A stretch of DNA of 59,657 nt from an uncultured Acetatifactor sp. (GTDB taxonomy: Bacteria; Bacillota; Clostridia; Lachnospirales; Lachnospiraceae): assembly GCA_910584865.1 (NCBI GenBank), contig CAJUCE010000004.1:1-59657 (forward strand). Direction: 5' to 3'. Positions 35,812 to 43,698 of the stretch are shown here, one piece after another; position 1 is the stretch's first letter; each line of letters begins with the position of its first letter. A program made the position numbers and the translations under genes. The notes beneath the pieces are model-generated. The model searched no databases, was not told the origin of the DNA, and saw nothing but the letters and a program-made list of their open reading frames with translations.

Positions 35812-36030
35812 TTATTTATCAATCTTTGTTATAGGCGGAGTCAAATCAGACAAAGGCTGAATCCCGCCGCCCTCCTCATCCTCGGGCCCCTCTCCTTCAA
35901 CCGGCGGCTCCTTGGGAATCGGTCCGGGACGTCCCGACACTATGCCAGGCAAGGTAAGCCCTCCTGACAGAATAAGCGTCAGTACAAGTGTTGTTAATAG
36001 TGATTGGAATTTCTGGTTCTTGTTTTTCAT
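35812..36030 (-). CDS. Secreted small peptide, candidate pheromone precursor
   Basis: 72 residues from the ATG at 36030 with GAAGGAG 8-9 nt upstream (an ATG at 36057 is not supported). A Lys/Asn N-region, a hydrophobic core (LLTTLVLTLILSGGLTLPGI) and a likely cleavage after VSG give a ~39-residue mature part: a Pro/Glu/Gly-rich acidic linker, then a more hydrophobic C-terminus IQPLSDLTPPITKIDK. This layout resembles propeptides whose C-terminal end is the signal. No Cys, no lanthipeptide or Agr features. Its stop is 8 bp from that of the regulator. Confidence 0.65.
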   Translation of the reverse strand: MKNKNQKFQSLLTTLVLTLILSGGLTLPGIVSGRPGPIPKEPPVEGEGPEDEEGGGIQPLSDLTPPITKIDK

Positions 36031-36101
36031 AAACGGTATCTCCTTCCTGAAACACATTACAACGATTACACTTCTATCTTACATCAAATCATGCTGATGC
36101 G

Positions 36102-36173
36102 CAATATGTCGAATTACTTGAAATTTCGCCTTGGGTGTTATATAAATTACTTTTCAAGTAATTCGACATATTG
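36102..36173. promoter_or_regulatory. 22 bp perfect inverted repeat upstream of the peptide gene
   Basis: Arms 36102-36123 and 36152-36173 are exact reverse complements with a 28-nt spacer. AATTACTT occurs in the left arm, again at 36145-36152, and inverted at 36156-36163, where it forms a second nested palindrome. A TATAAC box lies in the spacer on the minus strand. The site is 72 bp before the peptide start, so it is a candidate operator for the regulator or a long leader hairpin. Confidence 0.7.
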
Positions 36174-36185
36174 TAAATTTACAGA

Positions 36186-37084
36186 ATAGACACAGACGGC
36201 AGCCTGACAGCAGTCTATACGCCCGGGCTGGAAAGCCTGGAAGGGATTGTTATGGGAAAGGACAGCAAAGCATATGCTTACTGCGTTACCAGCGAAGAAC
36301 CACTGTTCACAGAGATCGGAGGCAATTTCTGGAACTGGGGAAAGGAGCCCATATTTTTCACATACAAGATCCCATGACTGTTCCTCATACCTGTATGGGC
36401 CTCCGATATGGAGACCACTTTGTAGATTATGAAAAAAAGGAGTGCTATTTCGAAGGAGCTGAATTTCGGAGAATTCTGGAAGCCTGCGGCAATGTGGAAA
36501 ACTACGGCGAAATCAAAATGAATATCCCCATAGTGCATAAATTTGCTGACGGAGACTGGCTCTTCAATGATAAGACAGTATTTGATACCTGGAGTGTGGT
36601 CTATGGAGATAATATAATCGGATATCCCGGCTGGGAAGGCGCGGAATACGAAATGAAAGATTCCGCAATCTTCGCGATGAACAGCAAGTCCAAAAATAAA
36701 GGGGGCGCCTGGGACTTTCTGGAATACCTGTTGTCCAAGGAACTGCAGTCCATGATCACTTGGGCCTTTCCTGCCAGAGAAGAATACTTTGAAGCCTACC
36801 TGCAGGGCGTCTATGTGGATCCGGATTACGTTTTTGACGGGACTACCGGGGCTATTATCGGCTTCAATGAAGAATATCAACGCGCATGGCCCGATGAAGA
36901 AACATTTTCAACGGTGCGGAAAATGGTGGAGCGGGCTGTGTACGGAAGCTGGGGAGGAAGAAATAACCCGATCTGGATAATCGTTTCAGAGGAGTCGGGG
37001 ATGTACTTCGCAGGAGACGCCACACTGGATGAGACGGTGCATAAGATCCAGAATCGGGTGCAAATCTATCTGGATGAACTGTAA
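36186..37084 (+). pseudogene. Solute-binding lipoprotein remnant
   Basis: One frame (36186-36377) reads DTDGSLTAVYTPGLESLEGI and ends in TGA; it matches the propeller-like half of proteins such as the one at 19.2 kb. The next frame (from 36374) supplies the C-terminal binding-protein domain (DYEKKECYFEGAEFRRILEA; ending KIQNRVQIYLDEL). The signal peptide, start and the middle are missing and there is a frameshift. The left breakpoint lies ~13 bp from the 22 bp inverted repeat. Confidence 0.75.
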
Positions 37085-37169
37085 CGGCAGGATAAAATGA
37101 CATATGAAACACTTCCAGCTCCTACAATAAAACCCAAAAAGCAGACCTTGTGCAGAAATGACATACACA

Positions 37170-37475
37170 GCGAAGAAGCGTATCGATTTCTTTCAATCAA
37201 CACGCTTCTTCATGTCTGTTCGTTGTCCAATGGACTCTTCCTCCTTATGAAGTTTTCAGGTTCGCATTTTCTTCCATTTCTCCCCCTGTGCCTTCCGCTC
37301 TTCGTTGTCCTCTGTGTACTGTAACGTACTAAAGAATCTGACATCCGTTACGTTTAAGCGGTCTTTACACTTTTTCTTCTACAACTTAGTATGTTAAGCT
37401 GTATTTTATGGAAGTCGTGTTTTCCTTTCTTTATTGTAAATTCATTATAGTACATACTTTTCTATTTGTCAATAT
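37170..37475 (-). ncRNA. Repeated small transcription unit, copy 2
   Basis: Promoter TTGACA (37467-37472), 17 nt, TATAAT (37444-37449). The same conserved blocks follow as in copy 1 (GTTACAGTACA, GAAATGGAAGAA, ATAAGGAGG, GTCCATTGGACAACGAA), then a hairpin at 37172-37211 with outer stem GAAGAAGCGT/ACGCTTCTTC and the same inner GATT/AATC. The distance from -35 to hairpin differs from copy 1 by only ~7 nt. The downstream run is not T-rich. Confidence 0.6.
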
Positions 37476-37758
37476 CTTTTTTCAAAAAAGATAAAATTAT
37501 TTTTTGATTAATGATTTATTGCGATATTGTCAGAATCTTCTGTCTATTTATCAAAACTCTCTCCTCACCCTCTCAACCGGATCCTGGCCAAGCAGAATCC
37601 CCGATAACAGCGCATGACATTTAACATCTTTATCCCCAAAACAGGGAAGCTCTCACAACTAAAAGTGTAAGATCTTCCCTGAAATAATAAACTATGCTGT
37701 AACACTGCCACGCCGCGATACTTTCCATGCAAGATCGAGCAGCTCGTTGTATGGAGTT
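37476..37758. other. AT-rich spacer with terminator at 37642-37681
   Basis: No gene. Minus strand CAGGGAAG...CTTCCCTG followed by TTTT, ~80 bp beyond the solute-binding protein stop, is a good intrinsic terminator for the ABC operon. Confidence 0.6.
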
Positions 37759-39300
37759 TTACTGTGCAGCGTCAACCTGAGCCTGGATCTTCTCCAACAT
37801 GGTATCAAATCCGGCGGCACGCAGCTCTTCCATCATCTTCGGCACTTCCACTTCCGGATCAGCCACGCCGGTCAGAAGGTCTTTTTTATACCGATTGCAA
37901 ATCTCGGTACAGTTAGCCATTTCATCCTCAAATTCGGTGGTATCGATGGAGATGCCCAGTACGGGTGAAGGAACTGCCTGCTCATTCAGAGCCTTAACCT
38001 CATCCCACTGATTCTCTTCCACGTCGTCGGTAAGGGTTACGTTGAAGAAAGTACCCTGGGTATAGCCTGCCATAGGCCAGTCCGTATTGATCTTGTGAAC
38101 TCTGCCTTCTGCATTGTACTCAAAGTTCTCGCCTTCAAGTCCGAAATACAGGGCATCCCTTACTACAGTATCCGTATTCACCAGTTCAAGCAGCTGCAGA
38201 GCCTTCTCCGGATTCTTGCAGCTGGAGGAGATACAGTTCAGGGAGCCGCCCACGGTACCGAAGGACAGATGGGTATCGCCCCACTGGGATACCACTACCT
38301 CTTTGCCCATGTTAGGACCCCAGACGGTCTTCGCTGCCAACGGCCATCCCTGGGCTACATAGCACATCCTGTACTTGGGAGCCTCGCCCAGTGTATTCGC
38401 ATCCGCATTGATGATACCGGCCTGATACCACTCATGCAGCGTCTTCAGATCAGCCATGACATCTTCCTGCTCATAGATGCTGACCACCTTCTTGGTGGAA
38501 TCATTGTAGGATACGCCGATGCCGGGAGCGCCTGCGCCCATGCCGTCATACTTGTCAAGGACAGCCCCCAGCCCTTCTGATGTCAGAATGAAGGGTTCGG
38601 ACCCCTCCCCGTCCTTAATTTTGGTCAGGGCTTCCGTCAGAGACTGCAGGTCATGCATGTTCTCATAATCAATCTCGTATTTGTCAATCAGCTCCTTATC
38701 CCACACAAAATACTGTGTCGCGGAACTGTCCTTATAGGTGGGAACCGCATAAATCCCGCCCTGTACGGCAACCGCATCCCAATAGTCCTCCGGAATAAAG
38801 GATTTCAGCGCCGGAGTGCTGTCAAGGAGAGTCGTGATATCCGCAAACGCTCCCATCTGTACATCGCTTACATAGCTTCCGGAATCGGTAAACAGGATGT
38901 CATAGTCTTCGTTGGTCTTAACCATAACGTTTCTTCTGTCGCCCCAGTTATCCCACTTAACCACTTCCACATCCAGATGTACGCCGATCTTCTCTTCCAG
39001 ATAAGCATCCAGTTTTGCCTTCCATGCGTCATAGTTGGACGGCATGCCGTTGCCCACCATTACCCATTTGATGTCTACCACATCGCCTGAAGCCGCAGGC
39101 TGCTGCTCAGACTGTTCTTCCGACTGCTCCTCGGACTGCCCCTCAGACTGCTGCTCAGACTGTTCCTCGGACTGCTGGGAACTCTCCTCCGCACTGGAGC
39201 TTCCCTCATTGGAAGGACTGCTCCCACAGCCTGTCAGGGTTCCTGCCAGCATAGTTCCCGCCAACAAGAGAGACATTACTTTCCAGTTTCTCTTTTTCAT
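37759..39300 (-). CDS. CUT1 sugar ABC transporter substrate-binding lipoprotein
   Basis: 513 residues. Lipobox AGTLTGCGSS, then a low-complexity Ser/Glu/Gln linker (QQSEEQSEQQSEGQSEEQ), then a type-1 binding fold of the LplA kind (YDILFTDSGSYVSDVQMGAF; FGTVGGSLNCISSSCKNPEK) with a C-terminal DUF3502-like region. Start 39300 has GGAGG 8 nt upstream; the ATG at 39306 is too close. Third gene after its two permeases, so captures the sugar for them. Ligand not deducible. Confidence 0.85.
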   Translation of the reverse strand: MKKRNWKVMSLLLAGTMLAGTLTGCGSSPSNEGSSSAEESSQQSEEQSEQQSEGQSEEQSEEQSEQQPAASGDVVDIKWVMVGNGMPSNYDAWKAKLDAYLEEKIGVHLDVEVVKWDNWGDRRNVMVKTNEDYDILFTDSGSYVSDVQMGAFADITTLLDSTPALKSFIPEDYWDAVAVQGGIYAVPTYKDSSATQYFVWDKELIDKYEIDYENMHDLQSLTEALTKIKDGEGSEPFILTSEGLGAVLDKYDGMGAGAPGIGVSYNDSTKKVVSIYEQEDVMADLKTLHEWYQAGIINADANTLGEAPKYRMCYVAQGWPLAAKTVWGPNMGKEVVVSQWGDTHLSFGTVGGSLNCISSSCKNPEKALQLLELVNTDTVVRDALYFGLEGENFEYNAEGRVHKINTDWPMAGYTQGTFFNVTLTDDVEENQWDEVKALNEQAVPSPVLGISIDTTEFEDEMANCTEICNRYKKDLLTGVADPEVEVPKMMEELRAAGFDTMLEKIQAQVDAAQ

Positions 39301-39351
39301 TACCATTTCCTCCTTGTTTAAAATGTTGTATTTTGAAATCTCCGCCTGAAA

Positions 39352-40275
39352 TCAGCCTTTTACTGCGCCGACAGTAAGGCCGGAGATAAAATACCGTTGA
39401 AAAAACGGATAAACGCAGGCAATCGGGACTACAATCAGGATTGCGATTGCCATACGCACTGTTTCGGACGGCATGGACTGCTTATATTGTGTCAGGCTGA
39501 CTCCCAGTTCCGGGTGGCTCGCAAAATACTCGATGCTCTTCAGGATGTTGTTCAGCATCGCCTGCAGGCCCACCAGATTTTCATCGCTTATGTACAGGGA
39601 TGCCTGGAACCAGTCGTTCCAGTACCCGAAAGCCAGGAACAGCCCGATGGTGGCCAGAACCGGCTTGGAAATCGGCAGCACGATCCGGATAAAGGTCTGC
39701 AGCTGGGACGCCCCGTCTATCTCCGCGGACTCTATAATGGAGTCCGGAATCGTGGTCCGGAAGAAAGTCCGGGTGATCACGATGTTAAAGGAAGACACAG
39801 CCAGCGGAACGGTCAGTACCAGGAAGGTATTCCTCCACCCCAGAAGATTTGCCACCACCACATAGCTTGCAACCATACCTCCGCTGAAAATCATGGGGAT
39901 AAAAATAACCCAGGTAAAAAACTTCTTCAGCTTATAATTTGGCCTGGAGAGCACATATCCCATGGTAGTGGTCAGGGTAAGCCCCAGAATGGTGCCTACC
40001 ACGGTTACACTTACGGAGACAAACAGCGCCCGGAAAATCTGAGCCCGCTCGTTCCACATAAATTTATATGCATCCAGGGAAAAAGAATCCGGAATAAACC
40101 GGTAACCATATTCCGCGATGGAAGCCTCCGACGAAATCGATATCATAAATACGAAAATAACCGGAATGATACATACCGCCGCCAGAATAATGAATAAAAT
40201 ATTAAAGCAGAGATTTGTCCCCCACTTAATCCTGTTCAGATGATTGTCCTGCCCTTTTATCTCTTTCTTTGTCAT
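39352..40275 (-). CDS. CUT1 ABC transporter permease (LplC-like)
   Basis: 307 residues, six membrane helices, EAA loop ESAEIDGASQLQTFIRIVLP for docking the ATPase. AGGAGG precedes the ATG. No ATPase gene is nearby; such importers commonly use a shared MsmX-type ATPase encoded elsewhere. Confidence 0.9.
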   Translation of the reverse strand: MTKKEIKGQDNHLNRIKWGTNLCFNILFIILAAVCIIPVIFVFMISISSEASIAEYGYRFIPDSFSLDAYKFMWNERAQIFRALFVSVSVTVVGTILGLTLTTTMGYVLSRPNYKLKKFFTWVIFIPMIFSGGMVASYVVVANLLGWRNTFLVLTVPLAVSSFNIVITRTFFRTTIPDSIIESAEIDGASQLQTFIRIVLPISKPVLATIGLFLAFGYWNDWFQASLYISDENLVGLQAMLNNILKSIEYFASHPELGVSLTQYKQSMPSETVRMAIAILIVVPIACVYPFFQRYFISGLTVGAVKG

Positions 40276-40292
40276 TTCAGCCTCCTGTCCGC

Positions 40293-41270
40293 CTAGATCA
40301 GCGCGCTTTCCGAATCGATTTTAGATACAATGTAGTTTGCCGCCAGGATTGTGATACAGCACGCCACTGACTGGAACAGGGACGCCGCTGCCGTCCTTCC
40401 GATGGACACATTCGACTGCAGTGCGTTATAGAGATAGGTGTCGAATGTGGATACCGTATTGTACAGGGCATTCGGCACCCTCTGGGTAACCTGATAAAAG
40501 AGGCCGAAATCGGAGTAGAATATCTTGCCCACATTCATGATGAACATCATGATCGCCATGGGCTTCAGGCAGGGGAGCGTTATGTATTTTGCCTGCTGGA
40601 ATTTGGTAGCGCCGTCGATCATGGCCGCCTCGTACATGGAGGTGTCGATCCCCGTGATCGTGGCCAGGTATACCACCATGCCGTAACCGGTTCCCTTCCA
40701 CAGATTCATGAATACCAGAATAAAGGGCCAGTACTTTGGCTCGGAATACCACATGATGGGATCTCCGCCGAAAAAGCCCACCACCTGGTTCAAAAGCCCC
40801 TTGGTAGGATTCAGGAAAGCGTACACAAAATAGCTCACCACCACCCAGCTCATAAAGTGGGGGAAGAACATCATCGTCTGATAAACCTTTGACAGCAGCT
40901 TGCTGTAGAGCTGGCTGATCACGATTGCCAATGTGACCGGAATCGCAGTTCCAAGGATTATGAAGACGATATTGTAAAGAATCGTGTTGCGTAACAGCAT
41001 GGCAAACGCGTTGGATTTAAAGAAAAAGGCAAAATTGTCAAAGCCTACCCACTCGCTGTGGAAGAGGCTGTACAGAAAACCATGCCCCGCGGAAATCTTA
41101 TATTTTTTAAAGGCAATGATCGTACCAAACATGGGCAGATATGCAAACACCACGAACCACAGAAAAGTTGGAAGCCCCAGAAGCGTCAGCTCCGTGTCGC
41201 CCTTCGTCCACCGTCTCTTCTTGCCTCCCTGTTTCTTCGTTTCCGCCCCGGCGCCTGCTGTCTTCGGCAT
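40293..41270 (-). CDS. CUT1 ABC transporter permease (LplB-like)
   Basis: About 325 residues, six membrane helices and EAA loop YEAAMIDGATKFQQAKYITL. Start at ATG 41270 with AAGGA 5 nt upstream; a TTG at 41288 lacks a good site. First gene of the permease-permease-binding protein operon. The 150 bp upstream carry TTGACA and TATAAT boxes (41376-41381, 41356-41361; 14 nt apart) and an element shared with the kinase promoter. Confidence 0.88.
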   Translation of the reverse strand: MPKTAGAGAETKKQGGKKRRWTKGDTELTLLGLPTFLWFVVFAYLPMFGTIIAFKKYKISAGHGFLYSLFHSEWVGFDNFAFFFKSNAFAMLLRNTILYNIVFIILGTAIPVTLAIVISQLYSKLLSKVYQTMMFFPHFMSWVVVSYFVYAFLNPTKGLLNQVVGFFGGDPIMWYSEPKYWPFILVFMNLWKGTGYGMVVYLATITGIDTSMYEAAMIDGATKFQQAKYITLPCLKPMAIMMFIMNVGKIFYSDFGLFYQVTQRVPNALYNTVSTFDTYLYNALQSNVSIGRTAAASLFQSVACCITILAANYIVSKIDSESALI

Positions 41271-41389
41271 TTTTTCCTTATTCTTCAATTTTCGACACCA
41301 TCCTCTCCTACTTTTTCGTCATTTTGCGCATTCAATACTCTTTATAGCTTATTTTATTATAAGTTTTAACAGTGGTGTCAAAAAGTCTT

Positions 41390-41423
41390 TATGGGATTCT
41401 TTATAGTATAAAAAGGAAACATT
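41390..41423. promoter_or_regulatory. Candidate YesN operator, copy 1
   Basis: Contains CTTTATAGTATAAAAAGGA, identical over 19 bp to the element at 45589-45622 (inverted orientation), with flanks also conserved. The core TTTATA-C-TATAAA is a palindrome. Lies ~120-135 bp before the permease start. Confidence 0.6.
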
Positions 41424-41426
41424 CTC

Positions 41427-42893
41427 TTATTTCCTTCTGGATAATGTCCAGAAATCTATCTGGCGCTGAAGCTCCCGCTGCAAAGTTCCGATTCCGGCCT
41501 GTTCCAGTGCATCCTGCAGCTTCGGAAGGAATTCCTCCGGGTCTACGGTTCCCGTCATCAACGCATTCTCGTATCTCCTGCACACCTGGCCCACATTGTC
41601 GCATTCTACAGAGAAATCGGACAAATCCGGGATAAATCCCAAAATGGGCGATTCTATGGCGATATCGTTGAATTCCCGATACACTTCCCATTTATCCGGA
41701 TTCTCCCCTGCTACTGTTTTCAGGATAAACCAATTTCCCTGCGTATAGGCTACTCCTCTGTAGTCATCCGAAAGATAGGTTACCTGCCCGTCTTCATTCA
41801 ATTCATAGTGAATCCCCTCCACCCCATAATTCAGCAGATTGCGGATATCCGGATCCGTATTCACCGCATTCAGGAAGACGGCGCATTCCTCCGGATGTCC
41901 TGTCCTGGCATTCACCGCCATGACTCCCCCCAGGGCGGATTCCGAAGTCACTACCAGATCGCTGGCACACTGTGTCACAATGGGGTAGCCAAAGGTAGAA
42001 GAAAAGCTGACCTCCGAATCCGGCCCGCCGCTGGCAATCCGAAGGAAAACCTTTTCCCCCTGGAAACGGGAAAACGCGGTTCTCACGGAAGCATCCTCAT
42101 TGATATAGCCCGCGATGTAGTACTTATGGAGCGTATCCAGAAGCTCCCTGCAATACTCCGTCTCATACAGATTCACCACCGTCGCCGAGGCGTCCTCTGT
42201 CCGTATTACCAGCGGTATGTCCGCATAGGTCACATATTCATAACCTCCCATAGACGCAAAATTGACATTGCTGTTGGTCATAAACAACGGTATATATTCC
42301 GGCTCCTCACCGGAAATCATCTGCAGCAAAGGTTCCATAGACTCCAATGTAGGATATTCCCTTATGTCAATATCGTATTTTTCTACCAGTTCCCTGTCGT
42401 ACAGAAAATACATGGGCACGGCCAGCTCCTTATTGGTAGGGATACCGTAAATACATCCGTTCACTGTGGCGCCCTTCCAAAATTTATCATTTACCGCCGC
42501 AAATGTGTCCGCACAGGTTCCCTCCATATAAGTTGTAAGATCCAGCCAGTTTCCTGCCAGGGCATTTTCCACGTAATTATCCGTCCAGGCGAAGGCTATA
42601 TCAAATTTTCCGTCCGTGCTGAAGAGGGAATCCAATTTTGCCTCATAGTCATTCCAACCTACACGGTTATAACTCACCGTAAAGCCGTACCGCTCCAGCA
42701 ACAGCTCATTCAGCGCCTCCTCCACCTGCCCCAGGCCCGAGTCCGGCTCGCCTATGGTATAATAAACCAGCCTGGCCGGCTCCTCACGGCTGTCCGGAAA
42801 CTTTTCCCGTTCCCTGTCTCCGCCGCATCCTGCCGCCAGAAAAACTACCGGTACAAAAAGCAGGAGGCTCCGGACGATTCTATACCTTTCCAT
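41427..42893 (-). CDS. CUT1 substrate-binding lipoprotein, second copy
   Basis: 488 residues with lipobox VFLAAGCGGD and an LplA-like fold (FDIAFAWTDNYVENALAGNW; EECAVFLNAVNTDPDIRNLL; QGNWFILKT). Start 42893 has GGAGG 5 nt upstream and overlaps the end of the response-regulator gene by 14 bp, so it is co-translated with the two-component system. It may present the sugar to the sensor kinase or feed the downstream permeases; paralogous to the protein at 37.8-39.3 kb. Confidence 0.85.
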   Translation of the reverse strand: MERYRIVRSLLLFVPVVFLAAGCGGDREREKFPDSREEPARLVYYTIGEPDSGLGQVEEALNELLLERYGFTVSYNRVGWNDYEAKLDSLFSTDGKFDIAFAWTDNYVENALAGNWLDLTTYMEGTCADTFAAVNDKFWKGATVNGCIYGIPTNKELAVPMYFLYDRELVEKYDIDIREYPTLESMEPLLQMISGEEPEYIPLFMTNSNVNFASMGGYEYVTYADIPLVIRTEDASATVVNLYETEYCRELLDTLHKYYIAGYINEDASVRTAFSRFQGEKVFLRIASGGPDSEVSFSSTFGYPIVTQCASDLVVTSESALGGVMAVNARTGHPEECAVFLNAVNTDPDIRNLLNYGVEGIHYELNEDGQVTYLSDDYRGVAYTQGNWFILKTVAGENPDKWEVYREFNDIAIESPILGFIPDLSDFSVECDNVGQVCRRYENALMTGTVDPEEFLPKLQDALEQAGIGTLQRELQRQIDFWTLSRRK

Positions 42894-43698
42894 GTGTCCC
42901 TCCATTCTCCCCGCCGCTTTCTGCCCCTTCCTCTTCCCCTGTATCCCGCAGCGCTGTGGGAGAAAAGCCGTAATATTCCTTAAAATGCACATAAAAATTA
43001 TTTACCTGGGTATACCCCACCTGCCCGGCAATGACTGCAACCTTGTCCCCCGTAGTCTCAATCAGCCGCTTCGCCTGTACCATACGGTATGCCATCAGAT
43101 ACTCGGAAAATTTCATTCCCGTATCCTGCAGAAAAATTCTCCCGATATATTTGCTGCTCATACAGAACATTTCTCCTATCCCCACCAGGGACAGGGAGCT
43201 TCGATAATTCCCCTTCACAATCATGATAATCTTGTTGGTAATCTTGGAAAGCGTGCCATACTCCACCTTCAGCACCGGGTCCACATCCGGCGCATCGTCT
43301 CTCTGAAGCGGCAGCTTTCCCTTCAGTTCCTCTGCAATTGCCCGTTCCAAAAAGCGTTCCAATTCCCCCACGTCCACAGGCTTTAAAAGATAATCTCTGG
43401 CGGCAGCCTGCATGGATCTCTGTACATATTTAAACTCGTCATAACCACTGATCATACAGCACACTGCCTTAAGGCCGGACGCCCGTAAATACTCCACCAG
43501 TTCATATCCCCAACGGCCGTCTCCCAGCTTCACGTCCATCAATATGATATGGGGCCTTATATCCAGCGCCTTATTCACCGCCTCTTCATACGTAGCCGCC
43601 GTCTCAATCTGGTTTATTCCATATCGGCTCCAGTCCAGAAGATATCGGATATTCTCCCTGATATCTTTCTCGTCGTCCACCACCAGCATCCGGTACAT
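42880..43698 (-). CDS. YesN-type response regulator (receiver + AraC HTH)
   Basis: 272 residues. Receiver with acidic pocket VVDDEKD, phospho-Asp in IILMDVKLGD, and KPVD. C-terminal AraC DNA-binding domain (EMFCMSSKYIGRIFLQDTGM; QVGYTQVNNFYVHFKEYYGF). AGGAGG lies before the ATG, which overlaps the kinase stop (TGATG). Probably activates the sugar transporter operon. Confidence 0.9.
   Translation of the reverse strand: MYRMLVVDDEKDIRENIRYLLDWSRYGINQIETAATYEEAVNKALDIRPHIILMDVKLGDGRWGYELVEYLRASGLKAVCCMISGYDEFKYVQRSMQAAARDYLLKPVDVGELERFLERAIAEELKGKLPLQRDDAPDVDPVLKVEYGTLSKITNKIIMIVKGNYRSSLSLVGIGEMFCMSSKYIGRIFLQDTGMKFSEYLMAYRMVQAKRLIETTGDKVAVIAGQVGYTQVNNFYVHFKEYYGFSPTALRDTGEEEGAESGGENGGTHGKV

Noticed and set aside
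35812..36030. Bacteriocin or Agr-type cyclic peptide precursor
   Set aside because: No Cys, no double-Gly leader, no modification or immunity genes, no AgrB; an ordinary signal peptide is present.
33331..37475. Composite transposon bounded by the two ~300 bp repeats
   Set aside because: The repeats carry promoters and hairpins but no transposase, no terminal inverted repeats and no target duplication that I can see; similarity fades outside functional blocks, which fits paralogous RNA units better.
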